Part shown: one piece after another, positions 8,696 to 17,534 of the stretch
Layout: the number at the start of each line of letters is the position of its first letter
How positions within the stretch are numbered: the first letter of the stretch is position 1
Notes under the pieces: model-generated
What the model was told of the DNA's origin: nothing
Seen by the model: the letters and a program-made list of their open reading frames with translations, nothing else
Databases searched by the model: none
Program-made: the position numbers and the translations under genes
Assembly (NCBI GenBank): GCA_934307065.1
Contig: CAKRCD010000006.1
Span: 49,853 to 113,852 of the forward strand
From: an uncultured Bariatricus sp.
GTDB lineage: Bacteria > Bacillota > Clostridia > Lachnospirales > Lachnospiraceae
DNA: 64,000 nucleotides
Direction of reading: 5' to 3'

Positions 8696-10270
8696 CTATT
8701 CTTTCAGCACCACATAAGTTGTCGGCAACATTTTCTCTTCTCCACACGGCAATAAATATTTTCTTTCAAATAACTTCATAATCGGTGTACTTATAGCATC
8801 CTCCAACAAATATAGGTAAGCCATCTGTTGCACTTGACTTTTCATATGAGCCGGACAATGATTTTTCAATATATTTGCCACCGTTTCCATTAAAACCTCA
8901 GCTTCTGTCGCAATCTTGTTCGCACTTTTCCGAAAAATCATTTTACATTTTTGATACTGTTCTTTTTTTAAAACCAGTGCATTGACACTTATCTCTCCAT
9001 CATTACAAGCAACATATCCCTTTCTTATCAATTCAGCAGCAATTATTTTATCATTTTCACTAAAATCTAAAGTTTTTCCTTTAGCAATATCCAAAAAGAC
9101 ATTTGCAACCGTCTTCTGTCCAAGATAATCATATACTCTTTTACCATGAATCAAAAAATCCATAAACTGAATTACATCACCTTCACTATTTGACTGGCAA
9201 GCCGCCCCAAATGTAAATTGTGACTTCCATAAAGATTGTATCTCCGTTTCTTTTCCAAAAACAAAACAATTCTCACCAAACTTGTCCTTTGGATATATTA
9301 ATTTAATTTTATCTTGAAGGATTTCAATAATAGCATCATGTAAAATTCCACATACAATCTGCCACATCATTATATTACTCTGCATATTACACCCAACAAA
9401 TCCTATATTTCTCACATCTTTTTCATGTTCCGAAATAAAATTCATTAAAATATCTGCTATATGCTCTTTTAATTCATCGGTTTTCGCGCCCACTTCACAT
9501 ACAAATTCTTGTGTAAAAATCACAATATTCGTGGTATAACGATTTCCATCTTTCTTAAGCAAATCAAACTCACACAATTCTTGTAATTTATCCTCCATAT
9601 AGGGAAGTGCAACTCCTATTTCTAAACTTATCTGTTCTGCAGACAATTTGTCATTATAACATGTAAACAATATATTTTGAGAAATCTTACTATCGCACAA
9701 ATGATAGTACCGGTTCTGTTCCGTCCCATCTCCCCAAAAACATATTTTAAGTTCCTTAGGATTATAACTGCGTTCCCCATAATTTCGCTCCATACACATA
9801 CCTTCCTTTAATATTTGTCTTGATTTAAAAAGCAAATATTTTACCATACTTTCACTTATCAAAAGAATATCGGCTATCTCAGAACAAGATTTACCATCTA
9901 TATAATATAAAATAATAGCCCTGCGATACTTTTCCGCAAGTAATGTCAATTCTCGTCGCAGCAAATAGATATCTTCCTTATCTTCCACCTCAAACAATTC
10001 AACAGGTATATTTTCATCCAGTACACAATGTTTATCTTTATCCCTTGTTTCATGTTTACACCATTCTTTATATACATTCCCTGCAATAGCCCACATAAAT
10101 CCATAAAAAGCTTTTTCATTCTTAAGGTTTGGTGCAGATTTATATATTTCTATCAGGATATCTTGCGTCAAATCCTCTGCCTCCATCTGATTAGATGTAC
10201 GTGAAATACAATAGGATAAAATAGACTTCGCTACTTCTGTAATTTTCATGTCCAATTCTTCTCTATTCAC
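8696..10270 (-). CDS. ECF-type sigma-70 factor with a long winged-helix/sensor-like C-terminal extension
   Basis: 524 residues, while ECF sigma factors usually have 160-200. Residues ~1-75 match region 2 (EAEDLTQDILIEIYKSAPNLKNEKAFYGFMWAIAGNVYKEW). Residues ~100-155 match region 4 (YRRAIILYYIDGKSCSEIADILLISESMVKYLLFKSRQIL). After ~195 a second DNA-binding unit is visible: ISLEIGVALPYMEDKLQELCEFDLLKKDGNRYTT looks like a winged helix. The remaining ~300 residues are soluble and unrecognised. GTG start at 10270 with AGGGGG eight bases upstream. It is cotranscribed with the ABC exporter (20 nt apart). It probably activates this operon in response to a signal read by the C-terminus; that is inference. 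Confidence 0.8.
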   Translation of the reverse strand: MNREELDMKITEVAKSILSYCISRTSNQMEAEDLTQDILIEIYKSAPNLKNEKAFYGFMWAIAGNVYKEWCKHETRDKDKHCVLDENIPVELFEVEDKEDIYLLRRELTLLAEKYRRAIILYYIDGKSCSEIADILLISESMVKYLLFKSRQILKEGMCMERNYGERSYNPKELKICFWGDGTEQNRYYHLCDSKISQNILFTCYNDKLSAEQISLEIGVALPYMEDKLQELCEFDLLKKDGNRYTTNIVIFTQEFVCEVGAKTDELKEHIADILMNFISEHEKDVRNIGFVGCNMQSNIMMWQIVCGILHDAIIEILQDKIKLIYPKDKFGENCFVFGKETEIQSLWKSQFTFGAACQSNSEGDVIQFMDFLIHGKRVYDYLGQKTVANVFLDIAKGKTLDFSENDKIIAAELIRKGYVACNDGEISVNALVLKKEQYQKCKMIFRKSANKIATEAEVLMETVANILKNHCPAHMKSQVQQMAYLYLLEDAISTPIMKLFERKYLLPCGEEKMLPTTYVVLKE

Positions 10271-10367
10271 TCTGGCATCCCCCTCATATGCGTAACTTTA
10301 CCACTCTTTTATCTATATAGTAGGACAAAACTAGATTCGGTTAAAGTTTAAGTTAATAATTTTTATA

Positions 10368-10401
10368 AAAAAATAGCTGCACATTTCGTACAACTATTTT
10401 C
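10368..10401 (-). terminator. Terminator after the acyl-CoA ligase gene
   Basis: On the minus strand an imperfect stem, AAAATAG/CTATTTT extended by TG/CA, is followed by a run of seven T residues. It lies ten bases beyond the ligase stop and separates that gene from the sigma-factor operon. Confidence 0.65.
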
Positions 10402-10410
10402 CAATATTTA

Positions 10411-12045
10411 TTAACTTCTATTCTGTCTTGCCACGAGCTGGTCTGCTCCGTACTTCTTACGAAGTGCCGGTTTTTCTATTTTCCCTGTGGCATTTCTTGG
10501 CACGTCTGCGAAAATGATGTGTTTTGGCCGTTTATATCTTGGAAGTCCCATGCAGAATTCTTCGATTTCTTCTTCGGTGCATTCCATACCATCTTTTACG
10601 GAAATAATTGCACCTGTGATTTCTCCCAGTCGTTTATCAGGAAGCCCGATAACAGCCACATCTTTGACTTTCTCGTATGCACTTAAGTAATTTTCAATCT
10701 GAACCGGATAAATGTTTTCTCCACCGCTGACAATGACATCTTTCTTACGGTCTACTAAGAAATAAAATCCGTCTTCGTCCTGCATTGCCATATCTCCCGT
10801 GCAGAGCCATCCATTTTTCAAGGTCTTTGCCGTTGCTTCCGGATCATTGTAATAGCAGGTCATCACGCCTGGACCTTTGACACAAAGCTCACCCACTTCG
10901 CCCTGTGGAACTTCTTTGTTATTTTCATCCACTATCTTACATTCCCAGCGATATCCCGGCACACCAATGGCACCGACTTTATGTATGTTTTCCATTCCCA
11001 GATGTACGCAGCCGGGACCGGTCGACTCTGACAGTCCATAGTTGGTATCGTACTGATGGTTTGGAAAATATTTTTTCCAGTGATTAATCAATGATGGTGG
11101 AACCGGCTGTGCTCCGATATGCATCAGTCTCCACTGAGCCAACTCATAATCTTCCAGTTTCACATCGCCTCTGTCGATAGCATCCAGAATATCCTGCGCC
11201 CACGGAACCAACAGCCACACGATGGTGCAATGCTCTTTGGACACGGCATCCAGAATAATCTCCGGTTTGGTACCTTTTAACAAAACTGCTTTGCTTCCTG
11301 CGCAGAGACTTCCCATCCAGTGAAATTTTGCTCCTGTATGATAAAGCGGCGGAATGCATAAAAACACGTCCTCTCTGCTTGTCTGATGATGTTTCTGCTC
11401 CATCTGCGCTGCCTGCATAAGGCTTTCATGGTTGTGAAGAATGGCTTTCGGAAATCCTGTTGTACCTGATGAAAAATAAATGGCTGCCGAATCTTCTTCC
11501 TCTAACCGCACAAGCGGAGCCTTACTTGACTCGTCTGCCACCAGTGCATGGTAACCTTCCGCAAATGTCGGGCATCCATCTCCTACATAAATCAGAAGGC
11601 GTCCTTTACTTAATTTTTCTTCAATTGCTTCAATTCGTCCGATAAATTCCGGTCCAAAAAACAGCACTTGTATTTCTGCCAGTTCTGCACAATACTGAAT
11701 CTCATCTGCTGAGAAACGGAAATTAAACGGGACCGCGATAGCCCCTGCTTTCAAAATTCCAAAATAAATAGGCAGCCATTCCAGACAGTTAAACATCAGA
11801 ATCGCCACCCTGTCTCCTCTTTGTACACCACGGTTCAACAGCATGTTGGCTACCCGGTTTGCCTTTTCATCAAACACACTCCATGTAATCTCTCGACGAT
11901 ACGGAACCGGCGATGTAGCCTGAACCAGATCATACTCTTTCCAGGTCTTTCTTCTTGTATCTGCAAGAGACGGATTAAGCTCCACCAAAGCAACCTCGTC
12001 CCCATATAATTTATGATTTCGTTCCAGCAAATCTGTTACCGGCAT
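10411..12045 (-). CDS. AMP-dependent acyl-CoA ligase (class I adenylate-forming)
   Basis: 544 residues, the usual size for long- or medium-chain acyl-CoA synthetases. The enzyme would activate a carboxylic acid with ATP to an acyl-adenylate and then a CoA thioester. Visible motifs are the P-loop YFSSGTTGFPKAI (~190-203), the A5-type segment NYGLSESTGPG (~340), the hinge region GWLCTGD...DRKKDVIVSGGENIYP (~415-450) and the catalytic lysine motif RNATGKIEK near the C-terminus. AAAGGGGAACACT precedes the ATG. The carboxylate substrate is not evident; neighbours (HD protein upstream, sigma operon downstream) do not define a pathway. Confidence 0.87.
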   Translation of the reverse strand: MPVTDLLERNHKLYGDEVALVELNPSLADTRRKTWKEYDLVQATSPVPYRREITWSVFDEKANRVANMLLNRGVQRGDRVAILMFNCLEWLPIYFGILKAGAIAVPFNFRFSADEIQYCAELAEIQVLFFGPEFIGRIEAIEEKLSKGRLLIYVGDGCPTFAEGYHALVADESSKAPLVRLEEEDSAAIYFSSGTTGFPKAILHNHESLMQAAQMEQKHHQTSREDVFLCIPPLYHTGAKFHWMGSLCAGSKAVLLKGTKPEIILDAVSKEHCTIVWLLVPWAQDILDAIDRGDVKLEDYELAQWRLMHIGAQPVPPSLINHWKKYFPNHQYDTNYGLSESTGPGCVHLGMENIHKVGAIGVPGYRWECKIVDENNKEVPQGEVGELCVKGPGVMTCYYNDPEATAKTLKNGWLCTGDMAMQDEDGFYFLVDRKKDVIVSGGENIYPVQIENYLSAYEKVKDVAVIGLPDKRLGEITGAIISVKDGMECTEEEIEEFCMGLPRYKRPKHIIFADVPRNATGKIEKPALRKKYGADQLVARQNRS

Positions 12046-12138
12046 AGTGTTCCCCTTTCAACGGTGTTTTATTTTTCGCTTTAACGCAAAAAAGCACTCA
12101 CTATTGCCATTCTAGCCCTGATTTCTCCTTTTGTCAAC

Positions 12139-12798
12139 TTATAAAACCTTACTTCCATTTACACGCAGCTTAAACGTCATACCAAGCATTTCTGCGGCAC
12201 CGCGACACATCATCATACGACCTAAAAAAATTTCAAAATATTCATACATCGTACAGATTTCTTCGTCTACAGTCAGATTCAATGTAATGCTCTTTTCTTC
12301 TTTACTAATATGAACTTTCGACTCCGTAACTGCGTAATTTACCCGGTCATGAATATCGTAATTGGATTTTACTTTCGTGCGGATACGATTTCTCCGCACA
12401 TCGGTTTTATCCGCAATAATAAGAGCTGCTGATACTACATCCACTGCTCCGCCCGTAGACTCATCGTGATGTCCAATAGCAGATACTATCGTTGCTCTGT
12501 CTTCCACGGTCAAATCCATGTTCCGCAGAATTTCATTTGCAAGAATCGCACCATACTCCGCATGACGGGAACGATTCACACAATTTCCTATGTCATGCAT
12601 CATCCCTGCAATCTTTGCCAGTTCTATTTCATGCTCTGAATAACCAAGTTCACGTAAAATACGTCCTGCTTCTTCTGCCACCAATGTACAGTGAACTGCT
12701 GAGTGGTCCGTATAACCGAGCACTCCTAAATTTTCATTTCCTTTTTTCAAATATGCCTGTACTTCTTCATTTTCCCTTATTTCCTGATAGGATATCAT
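12139..12798 (-). CDS. HD-domain phosphohydrolase
   Basis: 219 residues. The metal-binding HD signature is present: His in DHSAVH (~32-36), HDIGN (~68-72), HAEYG and HHDE (~110), with a later IADKTD aspartate, so all HD ligands appear intact. Such enzymes hydrolyse nucleotide or other phosphate esters with divalent metal; the substrate is unknown. AAAAGGGTGATAAATA precedes the ATG. It lies 93 nt upstream of the ligase gene on the same strand and could be in one operon with it. Confidence 0.82.
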   Translation of the reverse strand: MISYQEIRENEEVQAYLKKGNENLGVLGYTDHSAVHCTLVAEEAGRILRELGYSEHEIELAKIAGMMHDIGNCVNRSRHAEYGAILANEILRNMDLTVEDRATIVSAIGHHDESTGGAVDVVSAALIIADKTDVRRNRIRTKVKSNYDIHDRVNYAVTESKVHISKEEKSITLNLTVDEEICTMYEYFEIFLGRMMMCRGAAEMLGMTFKLRVNGSKVL

Positions 12799-13074
12799 TA
12801 TTTATCACCCTTTTCTCTCTACTATCTTCAATCCTTTTCCATTTACGCCTCAAATATTCTAGAAGACCAAAGAAAATTATATATCACGGAAATGTAAAAT
12901 CTTAGTTAAATTTATGTTTCTGCACAATTTTCGGTCAAATCTTTTTATTGTACTATATTTAAACAAATACATGGAATGCACATTCTATTTTATATATTTA
13001 TAACGTACATTGAAGATAGATATTAAGAGCTCTTATAACCCGGTTAACATATATCAAAATGAGGAGGAATATCT

Positions 13075-13962
13075 ATGAAATATGAACGAATTACAATTGA
13101 TCTGGCACGGAAAGATAATGGAAAAAAATTATATTTCACAAAATTCAATTGCCCTGCGAGCTGGGATAACAAAAACATTCTAATGGTACATGGTCTGACT
13201 TATACCCAGCATGTCTTTGATATGAAATACAAGGACTATAGCTTTTGTGAATTTCTGGCCAAAAACGGATGGACTGTATGGAGTCTTGACCTTGGTGGGT
13301 ATGGACGTTCCGAAGAATATGAAGATGGTTTTGAAGTAACTACCGAAAATGCTGCAAAAGATATTTTAACCGCAGTCGAAGAAATCTGTGCTCTTCAAAA
13401 AGCAGATAAAATACCGGTTCTTGGATGGTCCTGGGGTACAATGACAACAGCCAAAGCAGCTATTATGGACAACACTCACATTAGCCGGATTCTTTGGCTT
13501 GGTCCTTTCCTGGGTGGTGTTTTCCCGCCTGCTGAAGTGAAAGAACCGTTTACATATTTGAATTATTCTTATATTGTTCGTGTATTCCAGCATCTTGGAA
13601 ATGATGACATGGAAGTAGACTTTGATACGGTAGAACCGGAAGTTTTAGGTATGTGGGTAGATCATGTTCTTAAAATAGACGGTATGCATGGACGTCCAAA
13701 TGGTGGAAACCGGGAAATTCTTGGCATGGGAGATAAATGGTCCGTTGATATTCCTGCTGTTCCGGTTCCTGTCTGCATTGTTACCGGCGATAACGATTTC
13801 TATGTAAATATCGATCGTGTATATCATGCTGCCGAACACTTACCTGAAGGCACAGAATTGCATCACTATCACGGTGCCGGACATTGTATGTATCTTGAAA
13901 AAGACTATTACAAACGTTGCCATCAGGACGTACTGGATTTTATCGAAAAAGATTTCCAATAA
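13075..13962 (+). CDS. Alpha/beta-fold hydrolase
   Basis: 295 residues with no signal peptide. Order of motifs: oxyanion loop MVHGLTY (~40), nucleophile elbow GWSWGT (~120, serine nucleophile), acid GDNDFY (~240) and histidine GAGHCMYLEKD (~262). The catalytic triad is therefore complete. The substrate could be an ester, lactone or thioester; nothing nearby decides. GAGGAGGAATATCT precedes the ATG. The 276-nt upstream gap contains an inverted repeat GAATG-CA-CATTC (12974-12985) near A+T-rich promoter-like sequence, a possible operator. Confidence 0.86.
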   Translation: MKYERITIDLARKDNGKKLYFTKFNCPASWDNKNILMVHGLTYTQHVFDMKYKDYSFCEFLAKNGWTVWSLDLGGYGRSEEYEDGFEVTTENAAKDILTAVEEICALQKADKIPVLGWSWGTMTTAKAAIMDNTHISRILWLGPFLGGVFPPAEVKEPFTYLNYSYIVRVFQHLGNDDMEVDFDTVEPEVLGMWVDHVLKIDGMHGRPNGGNREILGMGDKWSVDIPAVPVPVCIVTGDNDFYVNIDRVYHAAEHLPEGTELHHYHGAGHCMYLEKDYYKRCHQDVLDFIEKDFQ

Positions 13963-13980
13963 TATATTACTAATTCTTTG

Positions 13981-14012
13981 TCGCCCCAATTCATTGGAAC
14001 TGGGGCGATTTT
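13981..14012. terminator. Bidirectional terminator between the hydrolase gene and galM
   Basis: TCGCCCCA (13981-13988) pairs with TGGGGCGA (14001-14008), followed by T-rich sequence on the plus strand and preceded by A/T-rich sequence for the minus strand. The two flanking genes converge here. Confidence 0.78.
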
Positions 14013-14017
14013 CTAAA

Positions 14018-15070
14018 CTAAATTTTAAACTTAAACATAGTTTCCGTATGATAAACTTTACCTGCCTTGCAAACAGGACTTTCAAATGCCGGAATATTGA
14101 TTGCATTTGGAAAATACTGCGTCTCAAAGCAGATTCCCTGCCGGGGTTCATAAATGACGCCACCTTTTCCGATTTCATTTTCAATATAATTTCCTGCATA
14201 AATCTGGACTCCCGGTAAATCCGTGTATACCTCCAAGGTAATTCCACTCTCATCGGAGGATAACTCCCCAATCTTCGCAAAGGTTCCATGATTATTCAGT
14301 ACCCAGTTGTGGTCGTAGCCGTTTCCCAGAATCAGTGGAAGATAATCTGCTCCGATGTCCTGTCCAACTTTCTTCTTTGTACGGAAATCCATGGGTGTTC
14401 CTTCCACGGAAATTACATCGCCGTTTACAATCTGGTCCGCATCCGTGCCTGTAAATGCATCTGCATCCAGCCACAACTCCTGTTCTAACACATCCCCGGA
14501 TTCATGTCCGTTAAGATTAAAATAACTATGGTTTGTCATGTTGATGATAGTGTCTGCTTTCGGAATACCGTAATATGCAATCTTAATTTCATTATCATCT
14601 GTCAGTGTATAGGTTACACTCACATCCAGTTCCCCCGGGTATCCCTGGTCCCCATCTGGACTGTGTAGTGAAAAACGAATGGTATTCTTACCAATTTCGT
14701 CCACTTTCCACACACGGAAGCTGTAAAAATCCAGTCCACTGTGCAGATTATGTACACCCTTGTTCTGGTCTAAATGATAAATTTTCCCGTTTAATTCAAA
14801 CTGCGCATTTCCAATCCGATTTGCACTTCTTCCAACAGTAGAACCGAAAAATGTTCCTCCCGGACCTTCATAATCAATGGCTTTGTCATATCCCAGTACA
14901 ACATCCCGAGGTTTGTTATCCTTATCCGGAACCAGCACTGACTGAAGTGTTGCTCCAAAATCGGATACCGTCATGGTCATTCCGTTTTTATTTTTAAACG
15001 TATAAAGGGTCGCTTTGTCTCCCTTTGAATTTTTTCCAAAATCTTTTGTGATACAATTACTATTTTCCAA
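14018..15070 (-). CDS. galM: Aldose 1-epimerase (galactose mutarotase)
   Basis: 350 residues, the usual length. It interconverts alpha and beta anomers of aldoses such as galactose in the cytoplasm. Family features: GATLQSVLVPDK near the start, the substrate-binding segment STVGRSANRI (~80), the catalytic histidine in TNHSYFNL (~180), GYDHN (~255), and the glutamate region RQGICFETQYFPNA (~310). No galactose operon partners are adjacent, so it is probably a stand-alone housekeeping enzyme. Confidence 0.93.
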   Translation of the reverse strand: MENSNCITKDFGKNSKGDKATLYTFKNKNGMTMTVSDFGATLQSVLVPDKDNKPRDVVLGYDKAIDYEGPGGTFFGSTVGRSANRIGNAQFELNGKIYHLDQNKGVHNLHSGLDFYSFRVWKVDEIGKNTIRFSLHSPDGDQGYPGELDVSVTYTLTDDNEIKIAYYGIPKADTIINMTNHSYFNLNGHESGDVLEQELWLDADAFTGTDADQIVNGDVISVEGTPMDFRTKKKVGQDIGADYLPLILGNGYDHNWVLNNHGTFAKIGELSSDESGITLEVYTDLPGVQIYAGNYIENEIGKGGVIYEPRQGICFETQYFPNAINIPAFESPVCKAGKVYHTETMFKFKI

Positions 15071-15226
15071 AATATTCTCCTATCCGCAGACACTACAGTT
15101 GAGGCTTTTGCCCCCAACATCATATACGTGCTTCTATTATTTACTCCTATTATTTTCTTCTAAATTATAGCATAAGAACTTCCATTTCGCACACACTATT
15201 AGAAATCCACAAAAGGAGAATTTACC

Positions 15227-15499
15227 ATGTTGGAAAAGGAAAAAGAAACCTTACCAGACAAAGAATATGACTATTTAAGAACTGCTTCTTCTCAGGACTG
15301 CACTGGTCTGATTCCTGCTGCACCTGCTTCCAATGCTGAACTGGAAAGTTATGAGGATTTATATCCATTTCTGCCTCAGGCCGTTGCTTCTTATAATAGT
15401 ACGATTGATAACGCTACCACCGAAATGAAAGATACAACTGTAAAAAGCCGTGTGAATGACAATCACTTTATAGTTGGCAGCAAAGACAAAAACATTTAA
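15227..15499 (+). CDS. Small conserved-looking hypothetical protein
   Basis: 90 residues, acidic at the N-terminus, with no membrane segment or signal peptide. AAAAGGAGAATTTACC gives a strong ribosome binding site before the ATG, so the frame is likely real. The middle motif CTGLIPAAPASNAELESYEDLYPFLP is reminiscent of short proteins I believe recur in Lachnospiraceae, but I do not recognise a function. It stands alone between galM (divergent) and the selenoprotein cassette (convergent). A GGAGCTA/TAGCTCC hairpin at 15503-15528 follows it. Confidence 0.6.
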   Translation: MLEKEKETLPDKEYDYLRTASSQDCTGLIPAAPASNAELESYEDLYPFLPQAVASYNSTIDNATTEMKDTTVKSRVNDNHFIVGSKDKNI

Positions 15500-15561
15500 A
15501 AAGGAGCTACTGAATTTGCAATAGCTCCCGATATTCATTTAGTAATTTTTTTATTAACTTT

Positions 15562-15578
15562 TTAAGCATCCTGCTTAA
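15562..15578 (-). promoter_or_regulatory. Candidate bacterial SECIS hairpin for the in-frame UGA
   Basis: Read on the minus strand, TTAAGC, loop AGGAT, GCTTAA forms a perfect 6-bp stem whose loop starts about 20 nt after the UGA at 15593-15595. AAC and GTT beyond a small internal bulge can extend it. Bacterial SECIS elements lie just downstream of the UGA and carry a G early in a small apical loop, as here. The ordinary stop TAA overlaps the stem. Confidence 0.65.
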
Positions 15579-16558
15579 CTGGTTGCGCCTCCTCAGCTTG
15601 AACCAGCTCCTGCAGTACATGCATAACAATGTTTATCCATTCGAATTTTTCGAATCTTATATGGTTTTCCTACCACATCAAAAATAGTTTCCCCACCAAG
15701 AACAGGAAGTTCTGCTGCCAGATTAAAATCGCAGTCATACAATTTTCCATTGTAATCAACAGAAAGCTGTGTTCTGCACATCAGTGCTTCCACCGTATCT
15801 CCGTTAAATGCATCGTATAACTTCTTCATATAGCCCTTCAAATTCCCAGACCTTCTGAGAAATGCACCGAATCTTCCCATAGGGTTGTTGTAGAGTGTAA
15901 ACAGATTATTAAACTCTATCTGGAAATCATTCCAGAGCCTCTGCTTATATTCCTTCTCCATGGCTGTCTGATCCGGTGGAAAAAATGCACCTGCCGGATT
16001 ATACACCATATTCAGAACCAATTCCGGATTTTTCCCATAACCAAGTGCATTCAGACGTTTAATCACTTCGATTGCTTTATCAAAGCTTCCTGCCCCACGT
16101 ACCTTATCCATCTCAGGTGCCTGATAATAGGGCAGGGAGCAGACAACCTCCACCTTATTCTTTGTATAAACATCGATGAGATATTCATATTCTTTTTCCA
16201 ACAGAATCACCAGATTCGTCCGAACAATCACATGATTGCAAATCTTAGCAGCTTCTTCTATCAGCCATGCAAGATTCGGGTTCATCTCCGGTGCTCCACC
16301 GGTAATGTCAATAGTTGCTACCTTCTGTTCTCTCGCAAATGTAAGGCTTGCTTCCATTACTTCTTTTGACATCTCTTCGGTTCTTGCAGGTCCTGCATTT
16401 ACATGACAGTGTTTACAGATAAGATTACATTTACGTCCGATATTCATCTGCAGTACATCCAGATGTTCTTCCGTACTCATGCATCTTTTATCCGCTATCA
16501 TTTCTTGAAAAGACGGAATCTCCGTCAAATCATGGAAATCTCTGATAATATCATCCAT
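15575..16558 (-). CDS. arsS: ArsS-type radical SAM selenoprotein, with UGA read as selenocysteine
   Basis: Radical SAM enzyme of the arsenosugar-biosynthesis ArsS family. The [4Fe-4S]-SAM motif CNLICKHC is near residue 48, with ITGGAPEMNP after it, and the Cys-rich C-terminus has CRTQLSVDYNGKLYDCDFN and HCYACTAGAGSS. Directly after GAGSS is an in-frame TGA (15593-15595), then codons for GGATS and a TAA stop (15575-15577). Family members continue GAGSS-C/U-GGA, and NCBI names the family a (seleno)protein, so the TGA most likely encodes selenocysteine. Length is ~327 residues. ATG at 16558 (or GTG at 16561) abuts the AhpD-like gene's stop, so the two are translationally coupled. The biological product in this host is unknown. 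Confidence 0.85.
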
Positions 16559-16560
16559 CA

Positions 16561-16893
16561 CTAGAATTCCAGTTTTTTCACAATATTTTTCATCTGTACA
16601 CCATGTACAAGGCTTGCACCGCCACGGATTGCCGCTGCCACATGAACTGCTTCTGTCATCTGTTCTTCGCTGACACCTTTATTCAAGCAATCATTTGTGT
16701 AAGCATCAATGCAATATGGGCACTGTACTGTATGTGCAACTGCTAATGCAATTAATGATTTTTCTCTCGCTGTCAATGCGCCTTCTTCAAATACAGCATT
16801 GTAATATGAGAAAAATTTCTCTGCAAGGTCTGGTGCCTTTTCCCCAATTGTTCCAAACTTTGCAAGGTCCTCCGGATTGTAATATGTTTCCAT
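16561..16893 (-). CDS. AhpD/carboxymuconolactone decarboxylase-family protein partnered with the radical SAM selenoprotein
   Basis: 110 residues. The AhpD-like core with CPYCIDAYTNDCLNKG (CxxC near residue 57) and the AAIRGGASLVHG segment identifies the alkylhydroperoxidase-like family. A specific subfamily is recognised as the genomic partner of ArsS-type radical SAM proteins (arsenosugar biosynthesis-associated peroxidase-like), and here it lies immediately upstream, sharing a start/stop junction. The CxxC thiols probably act in a redox step or in peroxide reduction. The upstream start has GTTCCTT on the plus strand, i.e. AAGGAAC before the ATG. Confidence 0.86.
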   Translation of the reverse strand: METYYNPEDLAKFGTIGEKAPDLAEKFFSYYNAVFEEGALTAREKSLIALAVAHTVQCPYCIDAYTNDCLNKGVSEEQMTEAVHVAAAIRGGASLVHGVQMKNIVKKLEF

Positions 16894-16991
16894 GTTTTGT
16901 TCCTTCTGTACATTTCATTTGTTTTGGACACACTGTCCATATATCTCATTCTTATGTGCACTCGCTTACACATAAGAGAGCTATCCTCTCA

Positions 16992-17474
16992 CTATCTTCT
17001 ATCATTGGCCTTTGCAGTATATTCGTCCACCGTTATCTTAATCACGCTGACTGCGGATACCATTTTCTCATTAAATTCAAAATCTTTACCGGTCTGGGTT
17101 TTCATAAAAACAGATAACGCTTTTATTTTCTCCTGACTGTCTTCTAGTATTTCTGCTCTGCCGCGTCCTATCAGGCTTTTGAAAAATGTGCTATACTGGC
17201 AGGCTTCATTCCCCGGACTTTCTGCCACATCACACTCCATCGCAAAACACACCTTGGGATTTTTCCGAAGCACTTCCAGCTTATAACCCTTGTTCGCCGA
17301 ATGCAGATAAAGCGTCAGATTATCATCCATGACATATCCATAATTCATCGGTACCACATATGGCTCATCTTCATCTACGAGTCCAAGGTGAACAATCTTA
17401 CTGCGATTTAAAATATCAAGTATCATTTCCTTGTCTGTAACTTCGCGTTCCTGTCTTCTCATTTCTCTCTTCAC
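16992..17474 (-). CDS. Pyridoxamine 5'-phosphate oxidase-family FMN-binding protein (NimA-like)
   Basis: 160 residues with the split-barrel flavoprotein pattern: IVHLGLVDEDEPYVVPMNYGYVMDDNLTLYLHSANKGYKLEVLRKNPKVCFAMECD in the N-terminal half, typical of the NimA/5-nitroimidazole reductase-like group. A reductase or flavin-binding role is likely; drug resistance is not claimed. The start is GTG at 17474, nine bases after AGGAGG. It diverges from the SOD-like gene over a short shared promoter region. Confidence 0.82.
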   Translation of the reverse strand: MKREMRRQEREVTDKEMILDILNRSKIVHLGLVDEDEPYVVPMNYGYVMDDNLTLYLHSANKGYKLEVLRKNPKVCFAMECDVAESPGNEACQYSTFFKSLIGRGRAEILEDSQEKIKALSVFMKTQTGKDFEFNEKMVSAVSVIKITVDEYTAKANDRR

Positions 17475-17534
17475 GCTGCATCGCCTCCTAACATACTATA
17501 CTATAACATGAATCCAACAAGGACAGATACCTTT

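Noticed and set aside
10411..12045. Bile acid-CoA ligase (BaiB)
   Set aside because: Only the general adenylate-forming motifs are seen, and no other bai genes are nearby.
13840..14289. 149-residue minus-strand frame across the 3' end of galM and the hydrolase gene
   Set aside because: It overlaps two well-supported genes and their shared terminator, so it is not a plausible gene.
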